Source of the DNA: Kitasatospora humi
GTDB lineage: Bacteria; Actinomycetota; Actinomycetes; Streptomycetales; Streptomycetaceae
Reading direction: 5' to 3'
NCBI RefSeq assembly: GCF_020907985.1
Contig: NZ_JAJJPA010000014.1
Span: forward strand, 62,001-126,000
Length of the DNA: 64,000 nt
Below, one piece after another: positions 1-8,519 of the stretch. The notes under the pieces are model-generated. The model had not been told where the DNA came from. It did not search any database and saw nothing but the letters and a program-made list of their open reading frames with translations. Within the stretch, counting starts at the first letter, position 1. The number at the start of each line of letters is the position of its first letter. The translations under genes and the position numbers were made by a program.

Positions 1-53
1 ACGTCCAGGCCATGCACGGCTACGGCCTGTGGGCCACCCTGCAGCACGACTGA
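1..53 (+). CDS. clpS: ATP-dependent Clp protease adaptor ClpS, C-terminal end (partial)
   Basis: Only the last 16 codons are present, read from base 3 and ending in TGA; they give VQAMHGYGLWATLQHD. This ending resembles the C terminus of actinobacterial ClpS, the adaptor that delivers N-degron substrates to ClpA/ClpC. The call is supported by the next gene: DUF2017 follows clpS in mycobacteria and streptomycetes. The rest of the gene lies outside the window, so the call rests on a short tail plus gene order. Confidence 0.7.
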   Translation, partial: VQAMHGYGLWATLQHD

Positions 54-146
54 CGACCGGTCGGTTTCCGACCGGTCGCGCGGGGCGATCGCGCCCCGAT
101 CAACCGCACTCCAATCGATCACGAACACGGGACGGTAGTTGCACTG

Positions 147-725
147 ATGGCTGGCTTGTTCGAGCGGACCCGAGACGGGGGCGCGGCGATCGCGCTCGAC
201 CAGGTGGAGGCGGACATCCTCCGCTCGCTCGAGGTGCAGATGCTGGAGCTGATCGGGCCCGGTCCGGGCGGCGAGCCCGGCGCCGACCCGCTGGCCGCCC
301 TGTTCGCCGAGGGCCCCACCGAGATGCCCGGCGACCCGGCACTGGCCCGGCTCTTCCCCGACGCGTACGGCGACCCCGGCGAGGCGGCCGACCCGCAGAC
401 CCGGGCACTGGCCGCCGAGTTCCGCCGCTACACCGAGCTGGACCTGCGGGCCCGCAAGCGGGAGGACGCGCTGTTCGTGGTCCGCTCGCTGGACAGCCTC
501 GGCGGCGACGGCGGAGTGCTGAGCCCCACCGACGACGAGTGCCGGCGCTGGCTCGGCGCCCTCAACGACCTGCGCCTGACCATCGGCATCCGGCTGGAGG
601 TCACCGAGGACGACGAGCAGGGGCTCTACCAGCTACCGGACAGCGACGAGCGCAAGCCGCTGGTGATGGCCTACCTGTGGCTCGGGGCCATGCAGGAGTC
701 GCTGCTGGAGGCGATGACCGGCTGA
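147..725 (+). CDS. DUF2017 family protein
   Basis: A 192-residue soluble, acidic, mostly helical protein with no signal peptide or membrane segment. Sequence and position directly after clpS fit the actinobacterial DUF2017 family, whose function is unknown. The pairing with clpS is conserved and suggests, without proof, a link to Clp proteolysis. The ATG at 147 has no good Shine-Dalgarno sequence, so translation may depend on clpS transcription or a weak site. The reading frame is intact and its codon use matches its neighbours. Confidence 0.85.
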   Translation: MAGLFERTRDGGAAIALDQVEADILRSLEVQMLELIGPGPGGEPGADPLAALFAEGPTEMPGDPALARLFPDAYGDPGEAADPQTRALAAEFRRYTELDLRARKREDALFVVRSLDSLGGDGGVLSPTDDECRRWLGALNDLRLTIGIRLEVTEDDEQGLYQLPDSDERKPLVMAYLWLGAMQESLLEAMTG

Positions 726-801
726 TCAGGGCCGTCCCGCCGCCGAGTTGGCGGCACCGTCCGCCGGTCGGAGGCGCTGACGGGCCGCTCGGGGCTGCCC
801 C

Positions 802-807
802 TATCCT
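802..807 (+). promoter_or_regulatory. Possible -10 box of a leaderless mec transcript
   Basis: TATCCT fits the actinobacterial TANNNT -10 pattern. The mec ATG begins seven bases after its last T, so transcription could start at or next to the start codon. No convincing -35 box and no Shine-Dalgarno sequence precede the gene. Confidence 0.4.
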
Positions 808-813
808 GGCCGC

Positions 814-1236
814 ATGCTGACCATCACCCGAGAGCTGCACGACGCGATCGTCGCCCACGCCCGCGCCGACCACCCGGACGAGGCCTGCGGGGTCGTCGCC
901 GGACCGGCCGGCAGCGACCGCCCGGAGCGGTTCGTTCCGATGCTGAACGCGGCCCGCTCGCCCACCTTCTACGAGTTCGACTCGTCCGACCTGCTCAAGC
1001 TCTACCGCGAGATGGACGACCGGGACGAGGAACCGGTGATCGTCTACCACTCGCACACCGCGACCGAGGCCTACCCGTCGCGCACCGACGTCAGCTACGC
1101 CTCCGAACCGAACGCCCACTACGTGCTGGTCTCCACCGCCGAGGGCAACGGGTCCGAGGACCCCTTCCAGTTCCGCTCGTTCCGCATCGTGGACGGCGTG
1201 ATCACCGAGGAGGACGTCCAGGTGGTCGACGCCTGA
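814..1236 (+). CDS. mec: CysO-cysteine peptidase, JAMM/Mov34 zinc protease
   Basis: A 140-residue stand-alone JAMM (M67) domain. The zinc and catalytic residues are visible: Glu23, His79-x-His81, Ser89 and Asp92 in the HxHx(7)SxxD motif. In Mycobacterium tuberculosis the homologue Mec (Rv1334) releases cysteine from the CysO-cysteine adduct; relatives in other bacteria trim extra residues from sulfur-carrier proteins to expose Gly-Gly. The cysO and cysM genes follow, as in mycobacteria, so the role in sulfur-carrier-dependent cysteine synthesis is well supported. There is no Shine-Dalgarno sequence; a TANNNT box lies at leaderless distance. Confidence 0.9.
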   Translation: MLTITRELHDAIVAHARADHPDEACGVVAGPAGSDRPERFVPMLNAARSPTFYEFDSSDLLKLYREMDDRDEEPVIVYHSHTATEAYPSRTDVSYASEPNAHYVLVSTAEGNGSEDPFQFRSFRIVDGVITEEDVQVVDA

Positions 1237-1363
1237 CCGGCAACGGCCGACGGCCCGCGCCCGCCGGTCGCGGCCGGCCCGGCGCTCTGCAGTGGATCTC
1301 AGCCCTCGGAAGGAAAGTATCCGAGCAGCGAGACGGGCATGGAGGAACCCGGCCGGGAATCTA

Positions 1364-1369
1364 TACGAT
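1364..1369 (+). promoter_or_regulatory. Possible -10 box for the leader peptide / cysO-cysM transcript
   Basis: TACGAT fits TANNNT and ends six bases before the ATG of the small Cys-rich reading frame at 1376, so the transcript would begin at or within a base or two of that ATG. Leaderless Cys-rich uORFs of this kind are known upstream of sulfur genes in mycobacteria. No clear -35 element is seen. Confidence 0.5.
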
Positions 1370-1375
1370 GACCGC

Positions 1376-1495
1376 ATGCGTTCCGTCGATGTGAGCACTC
1401 AGGCCCCGGGCATCCGCCTCGTGGCGCGCCTGCACATCGACCTGTGCCGGCACGCCGCGGCGATCTGTCCGGACGCCTGCCGCTGCGGCACCTGA
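1376..1495 (+). CDS. Cys-rich putative leader peptide of the cysO-cysM unit
   Basis: A 39-codon reading frame that matches the actinobacterial putative leader peptide pattern: a short N-terminal part, then RLHIDLCR, then a Cys-rich end. Cysteines occur at 24, 31, 35 and 37. It ends about 106 bases before cysO, and its ATG sits at leaderless distance from a -10 box. In mycobacteria, translation of similar Cys-rich small frames attenuates downstream sulfur genes according to cysteine supply. By inference, slow translation at the Cys codons when cysteine is scarce would change folding of the GC-rich stretch before cysO; a weak hairpin can be drawn near 1521-1540. The peptide itself may have no function. 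Confidence 0.7.
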   Translation: MRSVDVSTQAPGIRLVARLHIDLCRHAAAICPDACRCGT

Positions 1496-1601
1496 GGGCG
1501 CGCCGCCCGGCCGGTCCGGGTGCGTGCGGCCGCACGCCCAGCCTCCGCCCCACCCCGCCGCGCCCCTGCGGCCCCACCACCACCTGCCCAGGAGCACAGC
1601 C

Positions 1602-2848
<1,247 letters not shown>

Positions 2849-2864
2849 CGTGCCGCCAGGTCGC

Positions 2865-3377
2865 TCAACGGGCCCGCACCGCACGCTCGGTGCGGGCCCA
2901 GGTCGGTGCGTCCAGCAGGCCGACCCGGCGGCGGAAGGCGGTCAGCGCCACCTCGCGCAGCTCGTCGGTCTCCAGCCAGCCGGCCCGGCCCTCCCGGTCG
3001 CCCACCGAGCCCGGCGGCAGCGCCAGCACCCCGGGGCGCTGGTGCTGCTTGCTGGTGATCTTGACCACGGTCGCGGTCCGGCCGTGCACCGAAAGCACCA
3101 GGCAGGGGCGGTCCTTGCCGCCCGGGCGGTCCTCGAACGGCACCTCGGCCCACCAGATCTCGCGCGGCGCCGGAGTGCCCGCCGCCACTCCCGCCGCCCG
3201 GCGCGGTGCGGGAGTGCGGGCCGGGGCGGTACCCGGCCCCGCGCCGCGCGAGCGGCGGCCGAGCAGCACCACGAGGGCGAGCACCACCAGGGCGGCCAGG
3301 CCGAGCAGCGGATAGGCCGCGGCCGGGACGTGCTGCGCGAGGTCCGGGTGCGCTGGGTGCGGCTGCGCGAGATCCAT
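2865..3377 (-). CDS. PemK/MazF-like domain protein with an N-terminal membrane anchor
   Basis: A 170-residue protein. Residues about 21-41 form one hydrophobic segment followed by GRRSRG, then an Ala/Pro-rich linker, then a PemK/MazF-like fold from about residue 72 (IWWAEVPFED, then KDRPCLVLS, then KITSKQH). PemK/MazF proteins are usually soluble mRNA endonucleases paired with an antitoxin. Here the domain is membrane-tethered and no antitoxin gene lies next to it, so a toxin role is doubtful. It may instead be a housekeeping relative acting at the inner membrane face. It converges on cysM. Confidence 0.75.
   Translation of the reverse strand: MDLAQPHPAHPDLAQHVPAAAYPLLGLAALVVLALVVLLGRRSRGAGPGTAPARTPAPRRAAGVAAGTPAPREIWWAEVPFEDRPGGKDRPCLVLSVHGRTATVVKITSKQHQRPGVLALPPGSVGDREGRAGWLETDELREVALTAFRRRVGLLDAPTWARTERAVRAR
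2870..2899. terminator. Hairpin shared by the convergent cysM and PemK-like genes
   Basis: Perfect 12-bp stem GGGCCCGCACCG / CGGTGCGGGCCC with a 6-base loop, 22 bases after the cysM stop. It overlaps the last codons of the minus-strand PemK-like gene. It has no U-tract, as is common for actinomycete terminators. Confidence 0.55.
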
Positions 3378-3533
3378 GCGACGACCGTACCGGTGTGACA
3401 GTTGGGCAGATATCCGCCCCCTGCAGCCGGTTCGTCACGGAACAGCCACGACGCCCGCCGCACCCCGCACCGCCCGCCCGCGGCCGATTGGCTGGACCCG
3501 TTCACAGCCCTCGCACCCTCGGAGGTGACGCGC

Positions 3534-3719
3534 GTGTCTCGGGAAGCGTGGTCCTACCCGGAGATCGCCCACCACATCGGCGTCCAGACCGACACCGTGC
3601 GCAGCTACCGCCGGCACGGCCTCCTCCCGGAACCCGACTTCGTGGACGAGGCCGGCCACCCCCGCTGGTACCCGTCCACCATCAGGGCCTGGGCCCGCCG
3701 CCGCCCCGGCCACCGCTGA
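3534..3719 (+). CDS. Small helix-turn-helix DNA-binding protein (MerR/AlpA-like)
   Basis: A 61-residue protein starting at GTG 3534, chosen because GGAGGTGA lies just upstream at 3521-3528. The frame also extends upstream to 3402, but that part lacks a ribosome site and looks non-coding. The sequence WSYPEIAHHIGVQTDTVRSYRRHGLLPEPD reads as a winged-helix recognition unit of the MerR or excisionase type: the step from HIGVQTDTVRSYRR to GLLPEPD is typical. It is too short for an effector domain, so it probably acts as a bare DNA-binding protein. Its target is unknown. Confidence 0.75.
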   Translation: MSREAWSYPEIAHHIGVQTDTVRSYRRHGLLPEPDFVDEAGHPRWYPSTIRAWARRRPGHR

Positions 3720-3933
3720 CCCGCCGGACCCGCCGCAGCCCCCGAAAGCGTTGGCGCGCCACGGGATCCGCGCGCCGCCCCGTTCTGGTGATTCCAGCCA
3801 CAGCCCGGCACGGGGACGGGGGCAAAGCGCCGCTCCGCCCTTACCCTCGACAGGCGACCGCTGCCGCTACCCACCGGTGTGACCCGGCGATGACCAGCGT
3901 GCGCGGGACCTGGATCGGGCGGAGGGGCTCGGG

Positions 3934-4680
3934 ATGAAACTGACTGTGGTGGGGTGCTCCGGGAGCTTCCCGTCCCCCGAATCCGCCTGCTCCAGCTACC
4001 TGGTCGAGGCCGACGGCTTCCGGTTGGTCCTGGACCTCGGCAACGGCGCGCTCGGCGCCCTGCAGAACCACATCGGCCTCTACGAGGTCGACGCGATCGC
4101 CCTCAGCCACCTGCACGCCGACCACTGCATCGACCTGTGCGCCTACTGGGTGGCCCGCAACTACCGCCTGGAGGGCGTCCCGGCCCCGCTCCCGGTCTAC
4201 GGCCCCGCCGACACCCCCGGCCGGATGGCCCGCGCCTACGACATGCCCGAGGCCCCCGGCATGACCGAGGTCTTCGACTTCCGCACGCTGCGCCCCGGCA
4301 CCGTCGAGATCGGCCCGCTGACCGTCACCGTCGCCCGGGTCAACCACCCGGTGGAGACCTTCGCCTTCCGGGTCGAGCACGACGGCCGCTCACTCGTCTA
4401 CTCCGGGGACACCGGGGTGAGCCGCGCACTGGTGGAGCTGGCCCGCGACTGCGACCTGTTCCTCTGCGAGGCGGCCTACACCGACGGCAAGGAGACCTAC
4501 CAGGAGATCCACCTCAACGGCCGGGAGGCCGGCGAGCACGCCGCCGCCGCCCGGGCCCGCCGTCTGGTGCTGACCCACATCCCGCCGTGGACCGACCCGC
4601 AGCGCAACCTGCGGGACGCCGAGGCCGCCTTCGCCGGTCCCGTCGAGCTGGCCAAGGCGGGCGCGGCGTACGAGGTCTGA
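3934..4680 (+). CDS. MBL-fold phosphodiesterase, Rv1339-type
   Basis: A 248-residue metallo-beta-lactamase-fold hydrolase. The metal site SHLHADH gives His59, His61, Asp63 and His64; further ligands are seen in VNHP, YSGDTG and LTHIPPW. The family includes RNase Z-like enzymes, but no tRNA-binding exosite is evident. The position close to rph and rdgB matches Rv1339 of M. tuberculosis, reported to hydrolyse cyclic nucleotides, so cAMP-type phosphodiesterase activity is the best guess. The start is supported by GGAGGGG upstream. Confidence 0.85.
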   Translation: MKLTVVGCSGSFPSPESACSSYLVEADGFRLVLDLGNGALGALQNHIGLYEVDAIALSHLHADHCIDLCAYWVARNYRLEGVPAPLPVYGPADTPGRMARAYDMPEAPGMTEVFDFRTLRPGTVEIGPLTVTVARVNHPVETFAFRVEHDGRSLVYSGDTGVSRALVELARDCDLFLCEAAYTDGKETYQEIHLNGREAGEHAAAARARRLVLTHIPPWTDPQRNLRDAEAAFAGPVELAKAGAAYEV

Positions 4681-4688
4681 GACGGTGC

Positions 4689-4722
4689 GGGGTGGCCCGT
4701 CCGGCTGCGGACGGGCCACCCC
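4689..4722. terminator. Bidirectional hairpin between the MBL gene and nagE2
   Basis: Perfect 15-bp stem GGGGTGGCCCGTCCG / CGGACGGGCCACCCC with loop GCTG, between two convergent genes. Confidence 0.8.
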
Positions 4723-4749
4723 GGGCCTGCGGCTCACCGAGGTCCCGTC

Positions 4750-6024
4750 TCACGCCTTGGTGGTGTCCTCGATCTCCTCCTCGGGCTCGCGGCCCGGGGT
4801 CGGCAGGTCGAACCTGGTGATCACGAAGCGGAACACGAAGTAGTAGACCGCGGCGAAGACCAGGCCGATCGGGAGGACCAGCCACTGGTTGCGGCCGTGG
4901 CTCCAGCCGAGCAGCAGGTCGATCAGGCCGGCCGAGAAGGTGAAGCCGAGGTGCACGCCCAGGGCCCAGGTCACGGCCATCGACACCGCGGTCAGCAGCA
5001 CGTGGACCACGTACAGCGCGGGCGCGATGAAGACGAAGGCGAACTCGATCGGCTCGGTCACGCCGGTGACGAAGGAGGTCAGCGCAAGCGACATCATCAT
5101 CCCGAGCACGGCCTTGCGGCGCTCCGGGCGCGCGCAGTGCGCGATGGCCAGCGCGGCGGCGGGCAGCGCGAACATCATGATCGGGAAGAAGCCGGCCATG
5201 AACTGGCCGGCGGTCGGGTCGCCGAACAGGTAGCGGGTCAGGTCGCCGTGCACCACGGTGCCGTCCGGCTTGGTGAAGTCACCCGCCTGGAACCAGGCGT
5301 AGGAGTTGACGAACTGGTGCATGCCGACCGGCAGCAGGGCGCGGTTGACCAGGCCGAAGGCGCCCGCACCGAGCGCCCCGGCACCGATCAGGGTGTTGTT
5401 CAGGTGGCCGATCGCATCGCCCACCGGGCCCCAGAACTGGGCGAAGAGCACCCCGACCGCGGTGCCGACGAAGGCCATGAGGATCGGGACCAGTCGGCGG
5501 CCGTTGAAGAAGCCGAGCCAGTCGACCAGCTTGGTGCGGTGGAACCGCTGCCAGAGCACCGCGCTGAGCAGGCCGATGACGATACCGCCGAGCACACCGG
5601 GGTTCTGGTAGGTCGCCTCCACCCAGGTGCCGTCGGCGAGGTGGCCCTCGGTGACCGGGAACGCCGTCAGGACCTTGCTGTACACCAGGAAGCCGACCAC
5701 GGCGGCCAGCGCGGTGGAGCCGTCCGCCTTCTTGGCGAAGCCGATGGCGATGCCGATGGCGAAGAGCAGCGGCAGGCCGAACTTGGTGTCGAGGATGGAG
5801 CCACCGGCCGCGTCGAACACGGCGGCGACCTTGTTCCAGCCGAGGCCGTCCTTGCCGAAGACGTCGTCCTGGCCGAGACGCAGCAGCAGGCCGGCGGCCG
5901 GCAGCACGGCGATCGGCAGTTGGAGGCTGCGGCCCATCTTCTGCAGGCCCTGCAGCAGGTTCTGGCCGGACTTCCTGGCGGGGGACGGAGCGGCGGGCGA
6001 CGCTGCCTGCGCTGTCGTACTCAT
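4750..6024 (-). CDS. nagE2: PTS N-acetylglucosamine transporter, membrane component EIIC
   Basis: A 424-residue polytopic membrane protein of the glucose/GlcNAc PTS family. It has the family phrases LPIAVLPAAGLLLRLGQ, LLPVGMHQFVNS and TGVTEPIEFAFVF, and carries no IIA or IIB domain. In S. coelicolor the separate EIIC NagE2 and EIIB NagF import GlcNAc. S. coelicolor has two neighbouring EIIC genes (nagE1, nagE2); only one is present here. Two DasR-type operators lie about 60-90 bases upstream of the start, so expression should respond to GlcNAc-derived sugar phosphates. The start follows an AGGAA ribosome site. Confidence 0.92.
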   Translation of the reverse strand: MSTTAQAASPAAPSPARKSGQNLLQGLQKMGRSLQLPIAVLPAAGLLLRLGQDDVFGKDGLGWNKVAAVFDAAGGSILDTKFGLPLLFAIGIAIGFAKKADGSTALAAVVGFLVYSKVLTAFPVTEGHLADGTWVEATYQNPGVLGGIVIGLLSAVLWQRFHRTKLVDWLGFFNGRRLVPILMAFVGTAVGVLFAQFWGPVGDAIGHLNNTLIGAGALGAGAFGLVNRALLPVGMHQFVNSYAWFQAGDFTKPDGTVVHGDLTRYLFGDPTAGQFMAGFFPIMMFALPAAALAIAHCARPERRKAVLGMMMSLALTSFVTGVTEPIEFAFVFIAPALYVVHVLLTAVSMAVTWALGVHLGFTFSAGLIDLLLGWSHGRNQWLVLPIGLVFAAVYYFVFRFVITRFDLPTPGREPEEEIEDTTKA

Positions 6025-6084
6025 GCGGGTGGTTCCTCACGGCATGGCGTACCGGGCGGGGTGCGGTCCGGAACCAGTACGCGA

Positions 6085-6100
6085 ACTGGTCTACACCACA
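6085..6100. promoter_or_regulatory. DasR-responsive element (dre), nagE2-proximal
   Basis: ACTGGTCTACACCACA matches one full half of the DasR consensus (ACTGGTCTAGACCAGT) with a degenerate second half. It abuts a second element head to head, so that the two together form a 32-base perfect inverted repeat. Confidence 0.88.
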
Positions 6101-6116
6101 AGTGGTGTAGACCAGT
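6101..6116. promoter_or_regulatory. DasR-responsive element (dre), second copy
   Basis: AGTGGTGTAGACCAGT closely matches the DasR consensus. It is contiguous with the element at 6085-6100. Both lie in the nagE2 upstream region. Confidence 0.88.
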
Positions 6117-6280
6117 TTTGTAGCACGGCGCGAGAGGGGCCGGAAGGGCCGACAGGCCCGCAGGTCGGAAGAGCTATGAAATCGAAACCTTATTGAGGAT
6201 TAATGATCACTGCCCTGCGCGGACACGGCTGGACAGGGGGGCATCGGCGCCGGTCCGCGCGTTTTGGGAAGTACGACCAC

Positions 6281-6296
6281 ACTGGTGTAGACCAGT
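6281..6296. promoter_or_regulatory. DasR-responsive element (dre), nagF side
   Basis: ACTGGTGTAGACCAGT is the best of the three sites, with one difference from the palindromic consensus. It lies 258 bases upstream of nagF and 257 bases upstream of the nagE2 start, so it could serve either gene. Confidence 0.9.
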
Positions 6297-6553
6297 GGCG
6301 GTGCTGCCGGAAGCGCCCGACGGCCCGGGCTCCCGCCCACCGCCATCCTGGGACCACGGCCCCACCGGCGCGCGCGGGGCTGGGCCGATCGTGGCCGGCA
6401 TGGCGGATCACCCCGAACCGGGCGATCCTGGTCGCGCCGGAGCGCGCCGCAGGCGAACTGAGCCCGCGTCACCACCCGGCACCCGCAGCACGGCACACCG
6501 CAGGACGGCCCCCGGCACCAGCGCCGGAGCGCCGAGACAGAGGGAGAAGGACC

Positions 6554-6787
6554 ATGGCCAGCAAGGCTGAGAAGATCGTCGCCGGTCTCGGCGGCATCGA
6601 CAACATCGAAGAGGTCGAAGGCTGCATCACCCGGCTGCGGACCGAGGTCAAGGACCCCTCCCTCATCGACGAGGCCGCCCTCAAGGCCGCCGGCGCCCAC
6701 GGCGTCGTCAAGATGGGAACCGCCATCCAGGTCGTCATCGGCACCGACGCCGACCCGATCGCCGCCGACATCGAGGACATGATGTAG
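6554..6787 (+). CDS. nagF: PTS N-acetylglucosamine EIIB component
   Basis: A 77-residue stand-alone EIIB domain. Cys24 in [10 protein letters not shown] is the phosphocysteine that passes phosphate to the incoming sugar; [14 protein letters not shown] is the conserved second half. It works with the EIIC encoded divergently and with EIIA, EI and HPr encoded elsewhere. GGAGAAGG sits directly before the start. A dre site upstream places it in the DasR regulon with nagE2. Confidence 0.93.
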   Translation: MASKAEKIVAGLGGIDNIEEVEGCITRLRTEVKDPSLIDEAALKAAGAHGVVKMGTAIQVVIGTDADPIAADIEDMM

Positions 6788-6840
6788 TCCCACCCCCCCA
6801 AACCCGAGCCCCACCCGCAGCCCGAGCCGGGCCGCAACGC

Positions 6841-6877
6841 CGAGGGCCCGTCACGCAGCCGCCGTGGCGGGCCCTCG
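6841..6877. terminator. Hairpin after nagF
   Basis: 15-bp stem CGAGGGCCCGTCACG / CGTGGCGGGCCCTCG with one G-T pair and a 7-base loop, 53 bases after the nagF stop and before rph. Confidence 0.75.
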
Positions 6878-6904
6878 ACGTACGGGCCGACCACGCCGAG
6901 CGAC

Positions 6905-6910
6905 TACGCT
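6905..6910 (+). promoter_or_regulatory. Possible -10 box of rph
   Basis: TACGCT fits TANNNT and ends seven bases before the rph ATG. With no Shine-Dalgarno sequence in between, rph may be leaderless. Confidence 0.4.
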
Positions 6911-6917
6911 CGGGCAC

Positions 6918-7643
<726 letters not shown>

Positions 7644-7662
7644 CCGCTCCTCAGGGATCCGG

Positions 7663-7694
7663 GCGGGTGGCGGGCCGGGCGGCCCACCACCCGC
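7663..7694. terminator. Hairpin between rph and rdgB
   Basis: Stem GCGGGTGGCGGGCC / GGCCCACCACCCGC, 13 of 14 pairs, loop GGGC. It could be a terminator or partial attenuator; a possible rdgB -10 (GATACT, 7712-7717) lies just beyond it. Confidence 0.45.
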
Positions 7695-7725
7695 ACCCGC
7701 GGGCGGTCCGGGATACTGGGGAGCC

Positions 7726-8337
7726 ATGAGCACCCCCCGCCGCCTGATCCTCGCGACCCGCAACCAGCACAAGGTCACCGAACTGCGCGCCATCCTCGGC
7801 GCCGCCGGCCTCAACGTCGAACTCGTCGGCGCCGACGCCTACCCCGAGGTCCCGGACGTGGCCGAGACCGGCGTCACCTTCGCCGAGAACGCCCTCCTCA
7901 AGGCGCACGCCCTGGCCCGCGCCACCGGCCTGCCCGCCGTCGCCGACGACTCCGGCCTCTGCGTCGACGTGCTGAACGGCGCACCCGGCATCTTCTCGGC
8001 CCGCTGGTCCGGCAGGCACGGCGACGACCGGGCCAACCTGGAGCTGCTGCTCGCCCAGCTCTCCGACATCGCCCCCGAACACCGCGCCGCCCACTTCGCC
8101 TGCGCCGCCGCCCTCGCCCTCCCCGACGGCACCGAGCGCGTCGTCGAGGGCCGCCTCCTCGGCACCCTGCGCACCGCCCCGGCCGGCAGCAACGGCTTCG
8201 GCTACGACCCGATCCTGCAGCCGCTGGGGGAGACCCGCACCTGCGCGGAGTTGACGCCGGATGAGAAGAACGCGATCAGCCACCGGGGCAAGGCCTTCCG
8301 CGCACTGGCGGAGGTGGTGGGGGAGTTGCTGGGGTAG
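7726..8337 (+). CDS. rdgB: XTP/dITP pyrophosphatase (Ham1/RdgB)
   Basis: A 203-residue house-cleaning nucleotidase that hydrolyses XTP, ITP and dITP. The N-terminal LATRNQHKVTELRAIL, the central ADDSGLCVDVLNG with its catalytic acidic residues, and the late GFGYDPILQP are all present. GGGGAG precedes the start. It is adjacent to rph, as in mycobacteria. Confidence 0.96.
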   Translation: MSTPRRLILATRNQHKVTELRAILGAAGLNVELVGADAYPEVPDVAETGVTFAENALLKAHALARATGLPAVADDSGLCVDVLNGAPGIFSARWSGRHGDDRANLELLLAQLSDIAPEHRAAHFACAAALALPDGTERVVEGRLLGTLRTAPAGSNGFGYDPILQPLGETRTCAELTPDEKNAISHRGKAFRALAEVVGELLG

Positions 8338-8343
8338 GAGAAG

Positions 8344-8390
8344 ATTCGGCCCAGTGTCGCCTTCGCTTCGAAGGTGACACTGGGCCGAAT
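8344..8390. terminator. Long hairpin between rdgB and the UAG-anticodon tRNA
   Basis: 22-bp stem with a CTT loop; left arm 8344-8365, right arm 8369-8390, one G-T pair. It lies seven bases after the rdgB stop and two bases beyond the encoded CCA of the minus-strand tRNA, so it can end both convergent transcripts. Confidence 0.85.
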
Positions 8391-8392
8391 GC

Positions 8393-8469
8393 TGGTGCGC
8401 CCGGTGGGATTTGAACCCACAACCCTACGGTTCTAAGCCGCAGCTCTCTGCCGGTTGGAGTACAGGCGC
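8393..8469 (-). tRNA. tRNA with anticodon UAG, short variable loop (nominal tRNA-Leu, atypical)
   Basis: Folds as a complete cloverleaf: acceptor GCGCCTG/CGGGCGC, D arm CTC/GAG with a GG-containing loop, anticodon stem TGCGG/CCGTA, T arm GTGGG-TTCAAAT-CCCAC, discriminator A, and an encoded CCA. The anticodon loop CTTAGAA gives UAG, which reads CUA (Leu). The variable region is only five bases (GGGTT), so this is a class I shape, whereas bacterial tRNA-Leu is normally class II with a long variable arm. Decoding as Leu is therefore uncertain; the gene looks intact and functional. Confidence 0.85.
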
Positions 8470-8519
8470 ATGCGTGAGTAGCCTACCCGGTCGGGCAGGA
8501 GGCCTGCACGGGGCCGAGG

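Larger units (their letters stand above)
6025..6553. other. 529-base divergent control region between nagE2 and nagF
   Basis: No credible gene is seen. The stretch holds three DasR operators. It also has a locally AT-rich patch near 6170-6210 that contrasts with the GC-rich surroundings and may contain promoter elements; I could not assign -10 and -35 boxes with confidence. Confidence 0.6.

Noticed and set aside
1356..1382. Possible sigma-R type promoter (GGAAT ... GTT) near the leader peptide.
   Set aside because: Spacing is 19 rather than 18, and the GTT lies inside the peptide frame; the TACGAT -10 fits better.
8393..8469. Stop-codon suppressor tRNA.
   Set aside because: The anticodon is UAG, which pairs with CUA; an amber suppressor would need CUA as anticodon.
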